The translations under genes were made by a program, and so were the position numbers. Of a stretch of DNA of 40,000 nucleotides, positions 18,421 to 27,784 are shown one piece after another. The notes below the pieces were generated by a model. That model had not been told where the DNA came from. It saw only the letters and a list, made by a program, of their open reading frames with translations, and made no database searches. The stretch is from Botryococcus braunii (Eukaryota > Chlorophyta > Trebouxiophyceae): NCBI GenBank assembly GCA_002005505.1, contig KV908755.1, positions 1 through 40,000 of the forward strand, given 5' to 3'. Position 1 is the stretch's first letter. Each line of letters begins with the position of its first letter.

Positions 18421-21400
18421 ATGGATCCCCATTGTTTGGCCTATTTGTCTTCACTCTCTGAACCCTTTGAGTTGGTAGTACCTAAGAAAAATTGTGCAGA
18501 GGCTTGCTTGCATGATTTCTTTGCAAAGAGAAAACATGATCCTAGCCTTGGTGCCTGCTTTGTTATTAGCCAAAAAGTCTGGAAAAGCAGGAGGTTTTTC
18601 TTAGAGTACAGGACAAAGGCCAAACTAAAAGTTCTTGCTCGGGGATGTAGGGGAGAACAATTTATGTTCTCGGGCAAGGCAGGAATATTTCCTTTTTCAT
18701 TTGTGCTTGCATGTGTCATGCCACAACCATCTTGTCATGTAGGGCATGTGGGAAATCTTTCACCACTCAACCTGACTTTTGCCGTTACTGTTCGAGGCAT
18801 GGAGTTTCGTGCACTCATGGACACTGGGGCTACCCATTCTTTTGTCCGAGGCAAAGTACTACAAGGGCTTAGGTATCACAAGGAAGCAACAACAGTAGTC
18901 CTTGCAGATGGGTCCTTGTCTGAAACCAAGGGGAAGGTTGACCTTAGTGTTAGGTTCACCCCTTCGGTAGTCACCCGCCATACTTTCTTTGTATGTGATT
19001 CTATTATGGAGGGGGTGGACCTCATTCTGGGACAAGACTGGATGTCTCTAAGGGAGGCCACAGTCAGTGTTGGGGTTGGGAAAGCACAAATAAAACATCA
19101 AGGGAAGTGGGTAACGTTGGACCCTCACAGGAAAGTCTTACCCTGCACGTTGCAATGGGGTATGAACATAGTGAGGAAGGGGAAGAACAAAGTAGATCAA
19201 TGGAGACTTTGTCTGTTGAATGTTGTCATGAGACCTGAAGAGTATGCATGGGATGAGCAGGAGTCATCCCTGGAGGGAAACGGGCTCGATCCCTCCGACG
19301 ACGAATCAGGCACCTCATCAACCAACTCCACGGGACCGGGTACCCAGGGCGGGCCGGTCCCGGAATTATTCTCGGACCCCCCAGTGGAGGGGGAGGAAGA
19401 GGGAATAATAGAGGAGGAGGAGGAGGAACAAACGTCGTCGTCGGGTAAGTTCACGGGATCCTTGGGACTGGAGGAGGTGTTGAAGGGCAAACCGGAACAA
19501 TTGGGGGTGCTCCTTAGGGAGTACAGTGATTTGTTTCCTCAAGGTTTGCCAGGATTGCCACCGCATAGACAGGTGTATCACACCATCAGGATACAACCTG
19601 GCTCTGTACCTCCTAATAAGCCTGCTTATCGTTTATCTTCTCTAGAAATGGAAGAGTGTACTAAAACAGTGGATGAGCTTCTCGCATTAGGGCACATCCG
19701 GCCCAGTCACTCACCTTATGCATCTCCTGTTCTTTTTGTTAAAAAGAAGGAAGGAACTTATAGGATGGTAATTGATTATAGAGCTGTCAACCAGATTACC
19801 ATTCCGGATAGGTACCCCTTGCCCCGGATTGATGATTTGCTTGATAGGCTCAAAGGAGCAAAGGTCTTCTCAAGCCTGGACTTATTGAGCGGATACCATC
19901 AGGTCCGGCTTAAAGAAGAAGATATCCCAAAGACAGCATTTAGAACACCATTCGGGTTGTACGAGTTTCTGGTGCTCCCCTTTGGTTTAACGAATGCTCC
20001 GGCCACTTTTCAGCGGCTGATGAATGAAATCTTCCATGATTTCATTCGGGAGGGATTTGTCGTTGTCTATTTGGATGATGTGCTCATTTTCAGCAAGGAT
20101 GAAAACATGCATTATGTCCATTTGGAAAAAGTCTTCGCTCGCTTGGGAGAGAAGCAACTCTTTGCCAAGCTACCCAAGTGTAAGTTCATGCGTTCTGAAC
20201 TTCGACACTTGGGGCATATCATTGGAAGGGATGGATTAAAGGTGGACCCACAAAAGGTGGAAGTAGTCAAGGAATGGCCCGTACCCAAAAACACCACGGA
20301 TGTCCGTAGGTTTCTGGGCCTTGCAAACTACTTCAGGAAGTTTATCAGGGACTTCACTGCCATCGCTGCTCCCTTGACAAAGTTGTCAAGCAGCAAGAGG
20401 GCATGGGAATGGGAATTGGAACAGGAGGAATCTTTTTCAGCATTGAAGACTGCTTTGGTAGAGGCCCCTATCTTATCACTACCTGATCTTCGGAAACCAT
20501 TCCAAGTGACATGTGATGCAAGTGATTTTGGGGTGGGAGCAGTTCTCATGCAGGACGGGAAAGTAGTAGCATACTATAGCAAAAAGTTGAATAGTGCAGA
20601 GCGTAACTATTCTGCTACGGAAAGGGAATTGCTGGCTGTAGTGTATGCTCTACAGGAATGGAGATGTTATGTGTTAGGAAAACCAGTCACCGTAACCACT
20701 GACCATAAGTGTAACACCTTTTTGCAACAACAGGCAGGACTTAGCCCGAGAAGAGCTAGGTGGGCTGAGCGATTGCAGGAGTTTGACATACTCTGGGTTT
20801 GGGAGCCAGGCAAGACTAACGTCGCAGATGCCTTGTCCAGGGTCCCAATCCTCGCGGCCAGGCAGCTCCGACGCAACGTCGAGCCAGCGGAGCCCGAGCT
20901 CAGGAGTGTCAAGCCCCGGGTTGCATTGGACTCCGGCGGGAGGGCCCGCCCGAGCGGAGTCACCCAGCAGCTTGACACGTGTGAACCCTTCCTGGAGTTA
21001 GTAAAGAGGGCTTACATGGATGATGAGTGGTTGGGAAAGAGGTCGAACAGAAGGAAGGTGCATTTCAGGAATGGGATATGGGAATATGGGAAGGAGGGAC
21101 GGAAGTATGTCCCAGGGCATTATGAGGTGAAGGATGGGGAAGGAGTCGTGGGGAGAAACCTAAGACAAGATATACTCAAGGCATTGCATGAACCTTTGTA
21201 TGTGGGACACCCTGGTTTTGCCAAGATGTATGAACTGGTGAAACGGGAATGGTGGTGGCCGGGAATGACAGAGGACGTGCGGGAATATGTTGCCTACTGT
21301 GATTCTTGTCAAAGGGTCAAAGCTTCAAACAAGTTGCCCGCAGGCCTCCTTCACCCCTTGCAAATCCCGACTAGGAAATGGCAAAGCATTTCCATGGATT

Positions 21401-22527
21401 TCATAACGGGGTTGCCACGGAGTGCAAACGGGAATGATGCCATATGGGTTGTGGTGGACCGGTTAAGTAAGTGTGCTCACTTTGTGCCCACCACCACAAA
21501 AGCTGACTCATATGATGTAGCAGTTTTGCTAAGGGATAAAGTCTGGAGATACCACGGATTTCCAGAGGAACTTGTGTCGGATAGGGATCCTAAGTTTGTG
21601 AGTAAATTTATGGATATACTCCTAAATTTAACAGGCTGCAAACCTGCACGGTCTACAGCCTATCACCCACAATCTGACGGACAAACGGAACGGGTTAACA
21701 GGATTCTTGAGGACCACCTCAAACATTATGTTTGGGATAAGCCTAAAGAATGGGAAAACCATCTGGCTGTTGCAGAGTTTGCCTTTAACAATACATGGCA
21801 AGCCTCGATCAACACCACACCGTTCCGCTTGACATATGGACAGGATCCAAACATTCCATTTGCTATGGGACACATGGAGGGGGGAAAAGCAGATCGGGCA
21901 GATCTTTTCCTCCGGAAGATGAAAGACTCCCTTACTCTTGCACGGAAGTTTTTGGCTGCAGCTCAGGAGCGGCAGGCGGCCCAGGCGAACCGCCACCGCC
22001 GGGCTGTGATCTATAAGAAGGGGGACCTTGTTCTCCTTCGGACGAAGTTCCCAGCCGCCCTGACGTCGCAGAAGTACATAAAGCTTGCCAGGCGCCGGAT
22101 TGGACCCTTCCGGGTCACTGCCGTCCATCCCAACTCTGTTGAGCTGGACGTCCCCGCCGCCCTGAAGTTTCACCCACGCATAAACGTGGAATATGTAGAC
22201 CTCTACAAGGGGCCACGTAACCCAGACCGCCTCAGCATTTACAAATACCAGCCGGGACCACGCATGGTCAAGGGCGATGACGGCACGGAGAATGCCGAGT
22301 ACGTCGTGGACGGCATCCTCGGTCACCGTCCCTGGATGAAGGGGAACCGGGCCCTCCACTTCCCGGACGGTACCCCAGCCTACCAGTACTGGGTACTGTG
22401 GTCAGGTTACGACGTCGGAGACGACTGGGAGCCCTTGGACATGTTCGACCACGCAAAGGACACCATCAACGCCTACCACCGTCACCAGGAGTTGGGCCCG
22501 CCCAAGTGGGGCGAGACGGCCGTTTGA
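18421..22527 (+). CDS. pol: Gypsy-B pol: protease, RT, RNase H, integrase, chromodomain
   Basis: This intact ORF has 1368 codons. Protease: MDTGATHSF (Asp 134). RT: YLDDVLIFS (Asp 552/553) preceded by FGLTNAPATFQRLMN. RNase H: CDASDFGVGAVL (about 698) and TDHKCNTFL. Integrase: HHCC finger (HEPLYVGHPG to CDSCQRVKA), catalytic Asp 993 (MDFITGLP), Asp 1054 (SDRDPKF) and Glu 1090 (DGQTERVNR), exactly D-D-35-E, then a GPF motif (RRIGPFRV). The C-terminus is a chromodomain (about 1291-1357: EYVVDGILGHRP ... YWVLWSGYDVGDDWEPLDMF), the mark of chromoviruses, which in this group directs integration to particular chromatin. All catalytic residues are present, so the element could be self-sufficient. 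Confidence 0.97.
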   Translation: MDPHCLAYLSSLSEPFELVVPKKNCAEACLHDFFAKRKHDPSLGACFVISQKVWKSRRFFLEYRTKAKLKVLARGCRGEQFMFSGKAGIFPFSFVLACVMPQPSCHVGHVGNLSPLNLTFAVTVRGMEFRALMDTGATHSFVRGKVLQGLRYHKEATTVVLADGSLSETKGKVDLSVRFTPSVVTRHTFFVCDSIMEGVDLILGQDWMSLREATVSVGVGKAQIKHQGKWVTLDPHRKVLPCTLQWGMNIVRKGKNKVDQWRLCLLNVVMRPEEYAWDEQESSLEGNGLDPSDDESGTSSTNSTGPGTQGGPVPELFSDPPVEGEEEGIIEEEEEEQTSSSGKFTGSLGLEEVLKGKPEQLGVLLREYSDLFPQGLPGLPPHRQVYHTIRIQPGSVPPNKPAYRLSSLEMEECTKTVDELLALGHIRPSHSPYASPVLFVKKKEGTYRMVIDYRAVNQITIPDRYPLPRIDDLLDRLKGAKVFSSLDLLSGYHQVRLKEEDIPKTAFRTPFGLYEFLVLPFGLTNAPATFQRLMNEIFHDFIREGFVVVYLDDVLIFSKDENMHYVHLEKVFARLGEKQLFAKLPKCKFMRSELRHLGHIIGRDGLKVDPQKVEVVKEWPVPKNTTDVRRFLGLANYFRKFIRDFTAIAAPLTKLSSSKRAWEWELEQEESFSALKTALVEAPILSLPDLRKPFQVTCDASDFGVGAVLMQDGKVVAYYSKKLNSAERNYSATERELLAVVYALQEWRCYVLGKPVTVTTDHKCNTFLQQQAGLSPRRARWAERLQEFDILWVWEPGKTNVADALSRVPILAARQLRRNVEPAEPELRSVKPRVALDSGGRARPSGVTQQLDTCEPFLELVKRAYMDDEWLGKRSNRRKVHFRNGIWEYGKEGRKYVPGHYEVKDGEGVVGRNLRQDILKALHEPLYVGHPGFAKMYELVKREWWWPGMTEDVREYVAYCDSCQRVKASNKLPAGLLHPLQIPTRKWQSISMDFITGLPRSANGNDAIWVVVDRLSKCAHFVPTTTKADSYDVAVLLRDKVWRYHGFPEELVSDRDPKFVSKFMDILLNLTGCKPARSTAYHPQSDGQTERVNRILEDHLKHYVWDKPKEWENHLAVAEFAFNNTWQASINTTPFRLTYGQDPNIPFAMGHMEGGKADRADLFLRKMKDSLTLARKFLAAAQERQAAQANRHRRAVIYKKGDLVLLRTKFPAALTSQKYIKLARRRIGPFRVTAVHPNSVELDVPAALKFHPRINVEYVDLYKGPRNPDRLSIYKYQPGPRMVKGDDGTENAEYVVDGILGHRPWMKGNRALHFPDGTPAYQYWVLWSGYDVGDDWEPLDMFDHAKDTINAYHRHQELGPPKWGETAV

Positions 22528-23559
22528 GGCCTTCCCCCTGCTGCCCGCTCCTCCGGTCGGTTACCTTGTCTTTGCTCTCTTTAGGAGGGAGTCCTTGTCG
22601 GGTACGCAAGGATCTGCATAGGCAAGCCGGTGGTAGGATTGCAAATGTGTGCACCCCCTCGGGATGGGATTGGGAGTGGGTCGCCCACTCCGGTGTGGGT
22701 GGACAGATGTCACACACCATGGCATGTTGCAGCCCGGAGTCTGCACGCTTTGGATAGGTGGGGGGGGAGTACACCTGCTAGCACAAGCAATCAGTTGTGG
22801 ATCCTGGGCACTTTTCTGGTGATGGGTGGACTATGTGACTAGAAGGGACTTGGAAATTGGAGAGGGATTGGGGATTCTTCTATGTGACTGGCAGGTCTTG
22901 GACTGTCTATGTCAATAGGGGGACTTGGACTCTCTTGAAATCTTGGACCTTGAAAGTTTGTGTTGTTGGGACTTTTGGGAACGTTTGACTTTGTTTCTTT
23001 GTTTGTTTGTTTGTTCCTTTTGGATCATGGTTCAGAGCCAACGCAACCCGAGTCGTTCGGCATGAACTGGAATGTGTACCTTATGTGGATTTGTACAGTA
23101 TGTTGACTTGGGATCATCCATTACGGGAACGGGACTCATTGGGAGCATGGAACTTCTCCATGGAAGTTCCCTACTTTTTGGACTCAAGCACTTTAATTAT
23201 TCTTTTGTGTTGTATGTTTTTGGATTAGATTTTTATGTTCTCTTGGACTTGGGAAATGGGACACTTGTTTTTCATGTTTGAGCGTTTATTTCTTCATGTT
23301 TGTTCTTCGAATAAGATTAGACGCAAGTCTACCTAGTGTACTAGAAAAGCCATAAAAAATAAATAAATGGCAAGGAAGTGTTTACTTGGAGATATTATAC
23401 ATTGGAAGTGGGGACCCCATGAACCACCAATTCGGCAGGGGTCAGACGGCAGTTGGAGGTTTGGGCCGTCCAGTTTACCGGTTTCTCTGGTTGTTCTTCT
23501 CAGTGAAAATCCTCGAGTGGGTTTGCATGAGGACATGCAAAGGACTAAGGGGGGGATAA
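22528..23559 (+). other. Gypsy-B 3' noncoding region and polypurine tract
   Basis: About 1 kb without a convincing gene. It is rich in TTGTTTG and TTGGAC-like repeats and holds the GGGGACCCC/GGGGTC stem-loop (23410-23443). The purine tract ACTAAGGGGGGGATAA (23544-23559) ends at the 3' LTR. Its core, TAAGGGGGGGA, is the same as in Gypsy-A. Confidence 0.8.
23410..23443 (+). promoter_or_regulatory. Predicted RNA stem-loop near the 3' LTR, shared with Gypsy-A
   Basis: GACCCC (23413-23418) pairs with GGGGTC (23438-23443) around a 19-nt loop ending in ATTCGGC plus one base. It lies 117 nt before the LTR. It corresponds to 10961-10993 in A1, 2606-2638 in A0 and 31314-31346 in A2. Confidence 0.5.
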
Positions 23560-24037
23560 TGTAACGGAATGCGAGGATTTCCGAGCATTTCGGGACATTT
23601 GCGGGAGACGCCCTTTGGCGCCATACTGCACGCCCGTGGGAGCCACGTGGTTAGCCGCTCGAACGAGAGTAGCACCTTCCGTCGGTGATGGTTGCTTACG
23701 CCATGCATAGTTGGCACTCCGTCATTGCGTGTGTTTGATGACAATAGTTGTCACCGTTAGCACGCCAGCGAGTGGACGATCTAGGGCTCTCACGAAGGAT
23801 AGAGAGAGATAAGTCGTACATGGGCCGAGTCCGAATCATAGGCGTCCCTTGGCTAGGAACCCGCGTGCCGAGTAGATTAACACGAGAGGACAGAACTGGA
23901 GAAACCACAAGGGTAAGCTGTGTGGTGGGGTGGTTCTTGTAAACGCTTGCTTGCCCCAAGTGACGGACCTCGTGTCGCGCCTCGTTCCTTGCTCCCCTCC
24001 TGCCTTACTTCCTTATAAATTCCGCTGAGTTATTACA
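23560..24037 (+). repeat. Gypsy-B 3' LTR
   Basis: It is 478 bp, with two differences from the 5' LTR. It is followed by the TSD CCCAC (24038-24042) and the continuation of the Copia-1 polyprotein. Confidence 0.96.
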
Positions 24038-24042
24038 CCCAC

Positions 24043-25818
24043 AGTGTCAATGTGGATTCTGTCAAGAGGTTTCTCAGCTGGTCTAGAGCTTTCACCAAAT
24101 GGGGGACGTGCATGCTTCCCCTCAATGCAAGCTTCACAGTACTTGGGACACTTTTCACAAGGGGACAATAAGGTGTCTAGGCCAGTAACTAGTTGCTCAC
24201 TGCTCAGGCGTTTCATCCATGGATCTCCTGGGTGTCCCAATCTGCTGTGCCACAGGAAACGTTTGGCACAGTCATGGCTTGGAGCTTTGGAGCATTTCTT
24301 CTTCAGAGCAGCTGTTACTGAATAAGGAACCTTCACTGGTGCTATTGGGAGGCAGTTATGGATATAATACAGGCCATTCTCTGGTTTCACAGGCATCTGC
24401 CAACCACTCGGTCCTAAGACACCAGTGAATGCTCCCAGTCTATCTGTACTGAACCGGATTCCATCACGCAGAGCAGCAGATACTGATAAAATATTGGTGG
24501 TAGCTGAGGGAACACACTGGACATGATGCAGCCACACTGGAACATGCTGAGAGGACATGAGACACACTGACCCAGTAGCAACAATACCCCCAGTGGCATC
24601 AGAGGTAGCGAGCAGCAGTGGAATAGGGTGGTCATGTACTGTAGGGGCATGTAGCAGGGAAAGGTTGTTCACAAGATGTACAGACGCTCCACTGTCCACA
24701 AGCCACGACTGTTTGGACTGTTGGAGTTTACTGTCATCCAGCACATTATATGATACCACGTATGGCATACCTTCTGAGGGAGGAGAAGGTGGGCCTGGAG
24801 GAGGGTGTAGCAGTGGGAACGCTCCAGTGCCTGGGAATGCATGCTGCACGCTTGGAGGTGGCTGAGGTGCTCCAGGAAACTGCCCTTGGGGCCACATGGC
24901 AGCCAGTTGTTGTACAGCTGCCACCACATTGCGTTGGGTCTCTGCATCCCTTTGGCGTTTGCGGCAGTCTCTCCAAAAATGGCCTTTCTTGTGGCAGTAG
25001 TTGCACGTGCCTCTCACTTGTCCCCTTGATTCTGTGTCTGCTGGCGGTCTGGAGGGAATGGCCCCGCTAGTAGAAGGTGCTGGGGCTGCCTCTAGTTGAG
25101 CAGGCATTGCTTTCATCACCATGGCAGGCTGTTCTCCATCATCGTTGTAGCCAGAAGCCTCTGCTGTGGTGGAAATAAGAGCTGCCAGCCCATCCAGGGG
25201 GTGAGCTACTGCAGTGGGTAGCAGCCCAGGAGGATTGGCTGTAGCTGGTAGTCCCTGCACTATCTGAGTGGCCACATGACCATCCAAGAGGTCATGACCA
25301 TTGCGTTTCAAGCAGCTTTTGAGATTTATCATTCTGGACACATACTGAGAGATTCTTTCTCCACGTCTCATCCCTCTTGACATTTCCTTCAGCCAGTCTG
25401 CATTGGCTTGAGTGTTGTAACCACCAACAAATTTCTTGCAAATGAACATATATGCATCATATGCCGAAGGCTTACTTGACAATTCCCCTAACCATTCCTC
25501 TGGAACTGACTCATACAGCAGAAGCATTGCAGCAGCATTATGGATAGTCCCAGGCATGGCTGACTGAATGGCAGGAAAAGAACCCTTAGCACTATTAGCC
25601 GCAGTGAAGGCATTGTCCCATACCACAAAATTTGTGCCATGACGATCCAGCTTAATATGCACCTTGACTTGGGTGGCTATGACCTTAGGAAGTACATCTC
25701 CCTCACCCTTTGATGTACTGGGTGTACATGGCTGTCGTGTGGGAGACGATGTAGACACCTCCTCTGTTGTGGGCTCCTCCTCTGATGGCTCCCTTGATTT
25801 AGAGCTCTTCCTCGCCAT
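24043..25818 (-). CDS. gag-pol: Copia-1 polyprotein, N-terminal part: gag, protease, start of integrase
   Basis: It starts at ATG 25816-25818 and runs 592 codons to the Gypsy-B insertion, then continues in frame at 16558. It opens with a Ser/Glu/Pro-rich tail. Next is a copia-type gag domain (about 50-190: IKLDRHGTNFVVWDNAF ... LLLYESVPEEWLGEL), a CCHC knuckle CNYCHKKGHFWRDC (about 271-284), and an aspartic protease SWLVDSGASVHL (about 370). The integrase zinc finger follows (LWHSRLGHPG ... CEKCPKYCEAC), then the first catalytic Asp in RIHIDT (Asp 591). Left alone, the frame runs into the Gypsy-B LTR and stops at 24013 after nine foreign residues. The product would therefore be Gag-PR with a broken integrase. 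Confidence 0.95.
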
Positions 25819-25834
25819 GTTGCTCGCATGTCAC

Positions 25835-26362
25835 TCAGTCTTCGTTAGGTTCCGAACGCTGCGAGTCCCCGTCTTCGTCTCCGTTAGCTGGGTCCGTGCA
25901 CCACTCCTCTGGGCTGAATCCTTTTCTGCTGCCCAAAAGGGAAAGTAGGAAGTCCTCGTCAAGAGTGGCGAGAGCACACTCCACTGCTGTGTAGGCTGCC
26001 CTTTCTTCCCAGTATTCGGGTTTGCTGGGTCCTCCGATCTGTTGTAGAGAACCTGGATCAAATAATGCTCGCGTGACGAAGCCTGGATCCGCGTTGATGA
26101 ATGAACACTCCCACGCAGTTACTTTGTAGGCTGGGTATGCAGAGAAACGTCGTCTGAACCACTGAGGCTGTTCGACTTTACCCAGTCCGTACGCGCGGCT
26201 GACAAAATCCTTCACCAGGAATGCTCGTTCTTCTGGTGTTCTCGGTCCCGTATCTCCTCCAGCTCGCCTCAGGCTATCGTATGTAGGTGGTGAAGGAGGT
26301 GGGGGTATAAATGGTCTTTTACCGCCAGTCGACATCCTTCCGCTCTGCTTCGTTCGTCCCAT
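25835..26362 (-). CDS. Copia-1 ORF0: unknown 175-residue protein ahead of gag
   Basis: I do not recognise this protein. It starts at ATG 26360-26362, 41 nt after the primer-binding site, and stops at 25835, 16 nt before the gag-pol ATG, in a different frame. It is therefore the first ORF on the genomic RNA. It begins basic, then has a proline run that ends in PPTY, matching the PPxY late-domain/WW-binding consensus (about residues 24-27). The middle is rich in aromatics and charge (YGLGKVEQPQWFRRRFSAYP) and the C-terminus is acidic. Most Ty1/copia elements have a single gag-pol ORF, so this is an addition. It could be a captured host gene, an accessory structural protein, or chance; length and placement argue for a real gene. 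Translation of gag-pol would then need reinitiation, leaky scanning or splicing. Confidence 0.6.
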   Translation of the reverse strand: MGRTKQSGRMSTGGKRPFIPPPPSPPTYDSLRRAGGDTGPRTPEERAFLVKDFVSRAYGLGKVEQPQWFRRRFSAYPAYKVTAWECSFINADPGFVTRALFDPGSLQQIGGPSKPEYWEERAAYTAVECALATLDEDFLLSLLGSRKGFSPEEWCTDPANGDEDGDSQRSEPNED

Positions 26363-26403
26363 CGTAGGCTCGGAACATACTCTCAGTTGCCCAGTTCAAG
26401 AGT

Positions 26404-26419
26404 TGGTGGGCCCATAACC
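26404..26419 (-). other. Copia-1 primer-binding site for an initiator Met-tRNA half
   Basis: On the plus strand TGGTGGGCCCATAACC equals the anticodon arm of plant-type initiator Met-tRNA, including the CAU anticodon. The element RNA, read on the minus strand, is its complement and touches the 5' LTR end. Priming would need a tRNA cut just 3' of the anticodon loop, as known for Drosophila copia and yeast Ty5. Confidence 0.85.
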
Positions 26420-27147
26420 TGTACAATTCTGGGCGTAATGTTCCCTGTATGTCCCGGCACGAAGGGTGTTAAGCTCGGTCGGGTCTCTTGCTGTGTGTAG
26501 GAGAGCAAGCAGAGCCCGACTATGTGTTGACACTTGTGGCAACTGATCAGAGATAAGCACCCGGAGTGCTCTTTCAGTCCCAAACAAGTCATTACATTGC
26601 TTCTTGCTCTCTCTCAACGCCAAGGAATTCAAACTACCTCTTCTACGCATCGACAGATAGTTCGCATTACCATTGTTCGATGAGCCAAGCATTAGCAACA
26701 TTCTAATACGCTTATCTAGACCTCTTCCTAATCAATTGTCCATGCAAGTTACACTAAGATGCAGCACTTCACCTGTATGTCCCGGCACGAAGGGTGTTAA
26801 GCTCGGTCGGGTCTCTTGCTGTGTGTAGGAGAGCAAGCAGAGCCCGACTATGTGTTGACACTTGTGGCAACTGATCAGAGATAAGCACCCGGAGTGCTCT
26901 TTCAGTCCCAAACAAGTGCCGAGCCCTTCATGCCTGCTGCCTATATCCTTTCTCGCAAGAACGCGTCAAATTGCATTACTCTCTTTCTCCTAAGTGGAAT
27001 CAGTCCAGATCAATTATGGCAGAACTCTAGAGTTCTGCCATCCATTACTCAACCTCTAAGATTGTTCACAGTGATTGCTTTAGAGAAGCCTGGCCACTAT
27101 TACTCTTCTGAGGGAAAGTCACTAATTGTTCTTTCACTATTATAACA
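26420..27147 (-). repeat. Copia-1 5' LTR
   Basis: It is 728 bp, with one difference from 12336-13063. It includes the 146-bp internal duplication and the palindrome at 27016-27041. It is followed by the TSD AAGGG (27148-27152) and the resumption of A2. Confidence 0.95.
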
Positions 27148-27152
27148 AAGGG

Positions 27153-27213
27153 CCGTGGTGGCCTGGGAGCACATTGGAAGGGAAAAGGGCCGGGGCATAA
27201 TCCTCAAAAGTAA
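27153..27213 (+). pseudogene. gag: Gypsy-A gag of A2, last segment
   Basis: This is the Gly/Lys/Arg-rich C-terminal end of gag, matching 7079-7139 of A1, with stop TAA at 27211-27213. It was separated from the rest of A2 gag (ending 12335) by Copia-1. Confidence 0.85.
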
Positions 27214-27224
27214 ATTCTGAAGCC

Positions 27225-27784
27225 ATGGATGCCACTTGCTTGCATGTTTTGCACTCTCTTGTGGCCTCCAATTTGGGACAGGAAGGGGTGAACCTTGTGG
27301 TGCCAAATGTTAGGAAGGCTGAATCTGAGATTTCCAAGTTTTTATGGGAACAAAGGTGCAACCCGTCCCTCACTTGTTGTTTCATTGTGGGAAGGAAAAC
27401 TTGGAAAAGTAAGAGTCTCTATGCTCACCGTATGCAAGGATGGATTGTGGAAGTGTGTTCAGGAAGGAAGGGACAGGCGGTGGACATGAATGGTCAAACT
27501 AGTGTATACCCATTCTCTTTTGTATGTTGTGTGGTTCCCCCAAGACCCACACTCACCATGGGAAGTGTTACTACTTACTCTCCGCTAGCTATGACCTTTC
27601 CGGCGAATGTTAAGGGGAAAATCCTTTCAGTGTTGTTTGATAGTGGGGCATCTCATTCGTTTATTAAAAGTGATACTTTGCCAGGGCTAGGGGTGCGATA
27701 CAAACCCGCATGCATATCCGTGACTCTTGCTGATGGAAGTGTGTCCGATACGAAAGGAACGGTAGATGTGTCGTTTACACTCAA
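27225..27784 (+). pseudogene. pol: Gypsy-A pol of A2, segment 1 (protease)
   Basis: It starts at the same ATG as A1 pol and encodes the N-terminal region and most of the aspartic protease (LFDSGASHSFI near 27640). It is interrupted at TLN by a 262-bp solo-LTR-like insertion. Protease reading resumes at 28047 after the duplicated CTCAA. Confidence 0.9.

Larger units (their letters stand above)
16559..24037 (+). mobile_element. Gypsy-B: complete, apparently intact chromovirus inserted in Copia-1
   Basis: It has 478-bp LTRs (16559-17036, 23560-24037) with TG...CA ends and two differences, and the TSD CCCAC (16554-16558, 24038-24042). In order it contains PBS, gag, pol with chromodomain, about 1 kb of 3' noncoding sequence and a PPT. 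Gag and the full set of pol domains are open. It lies in the integrase coding sequence of Copia-1, in the opposite orientation. It is the best candidate here for an autonomous, recently active element. Confidence 0.96.
12336..27147 (-). mobile_element. Copia-1: full-length Ty1/copia element, split by Gypsy-B
   Basis: It is bounded by 728-bp LTRs (12336-13063 and 26420-27147) with perfect TG...CA ends and the 5-bp TSD AAGGG (12331-12335 and 27148-27152). On the minus strand the order is 5' LTR, PBS, ORF0, gag-PR-IN-RT-RNase H, PPT, 3' LTR. Integrase before RT identifies Ty1/copia. Without Gypsy-B it is about 7.33 kb. I found one difference between the LTRs (12667 versus 26751), so it is young, and its frame was open when Gypsy-B entered. 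Confidence 0.96.

Noticed and set aside
22398..22842. Small ORFs overlapping and following the end of Gypsy-B pol
   Set aside because: They are out-of-frame reads of the chromodomain or noncoding sequence, with no conservation in Gypsy-A.
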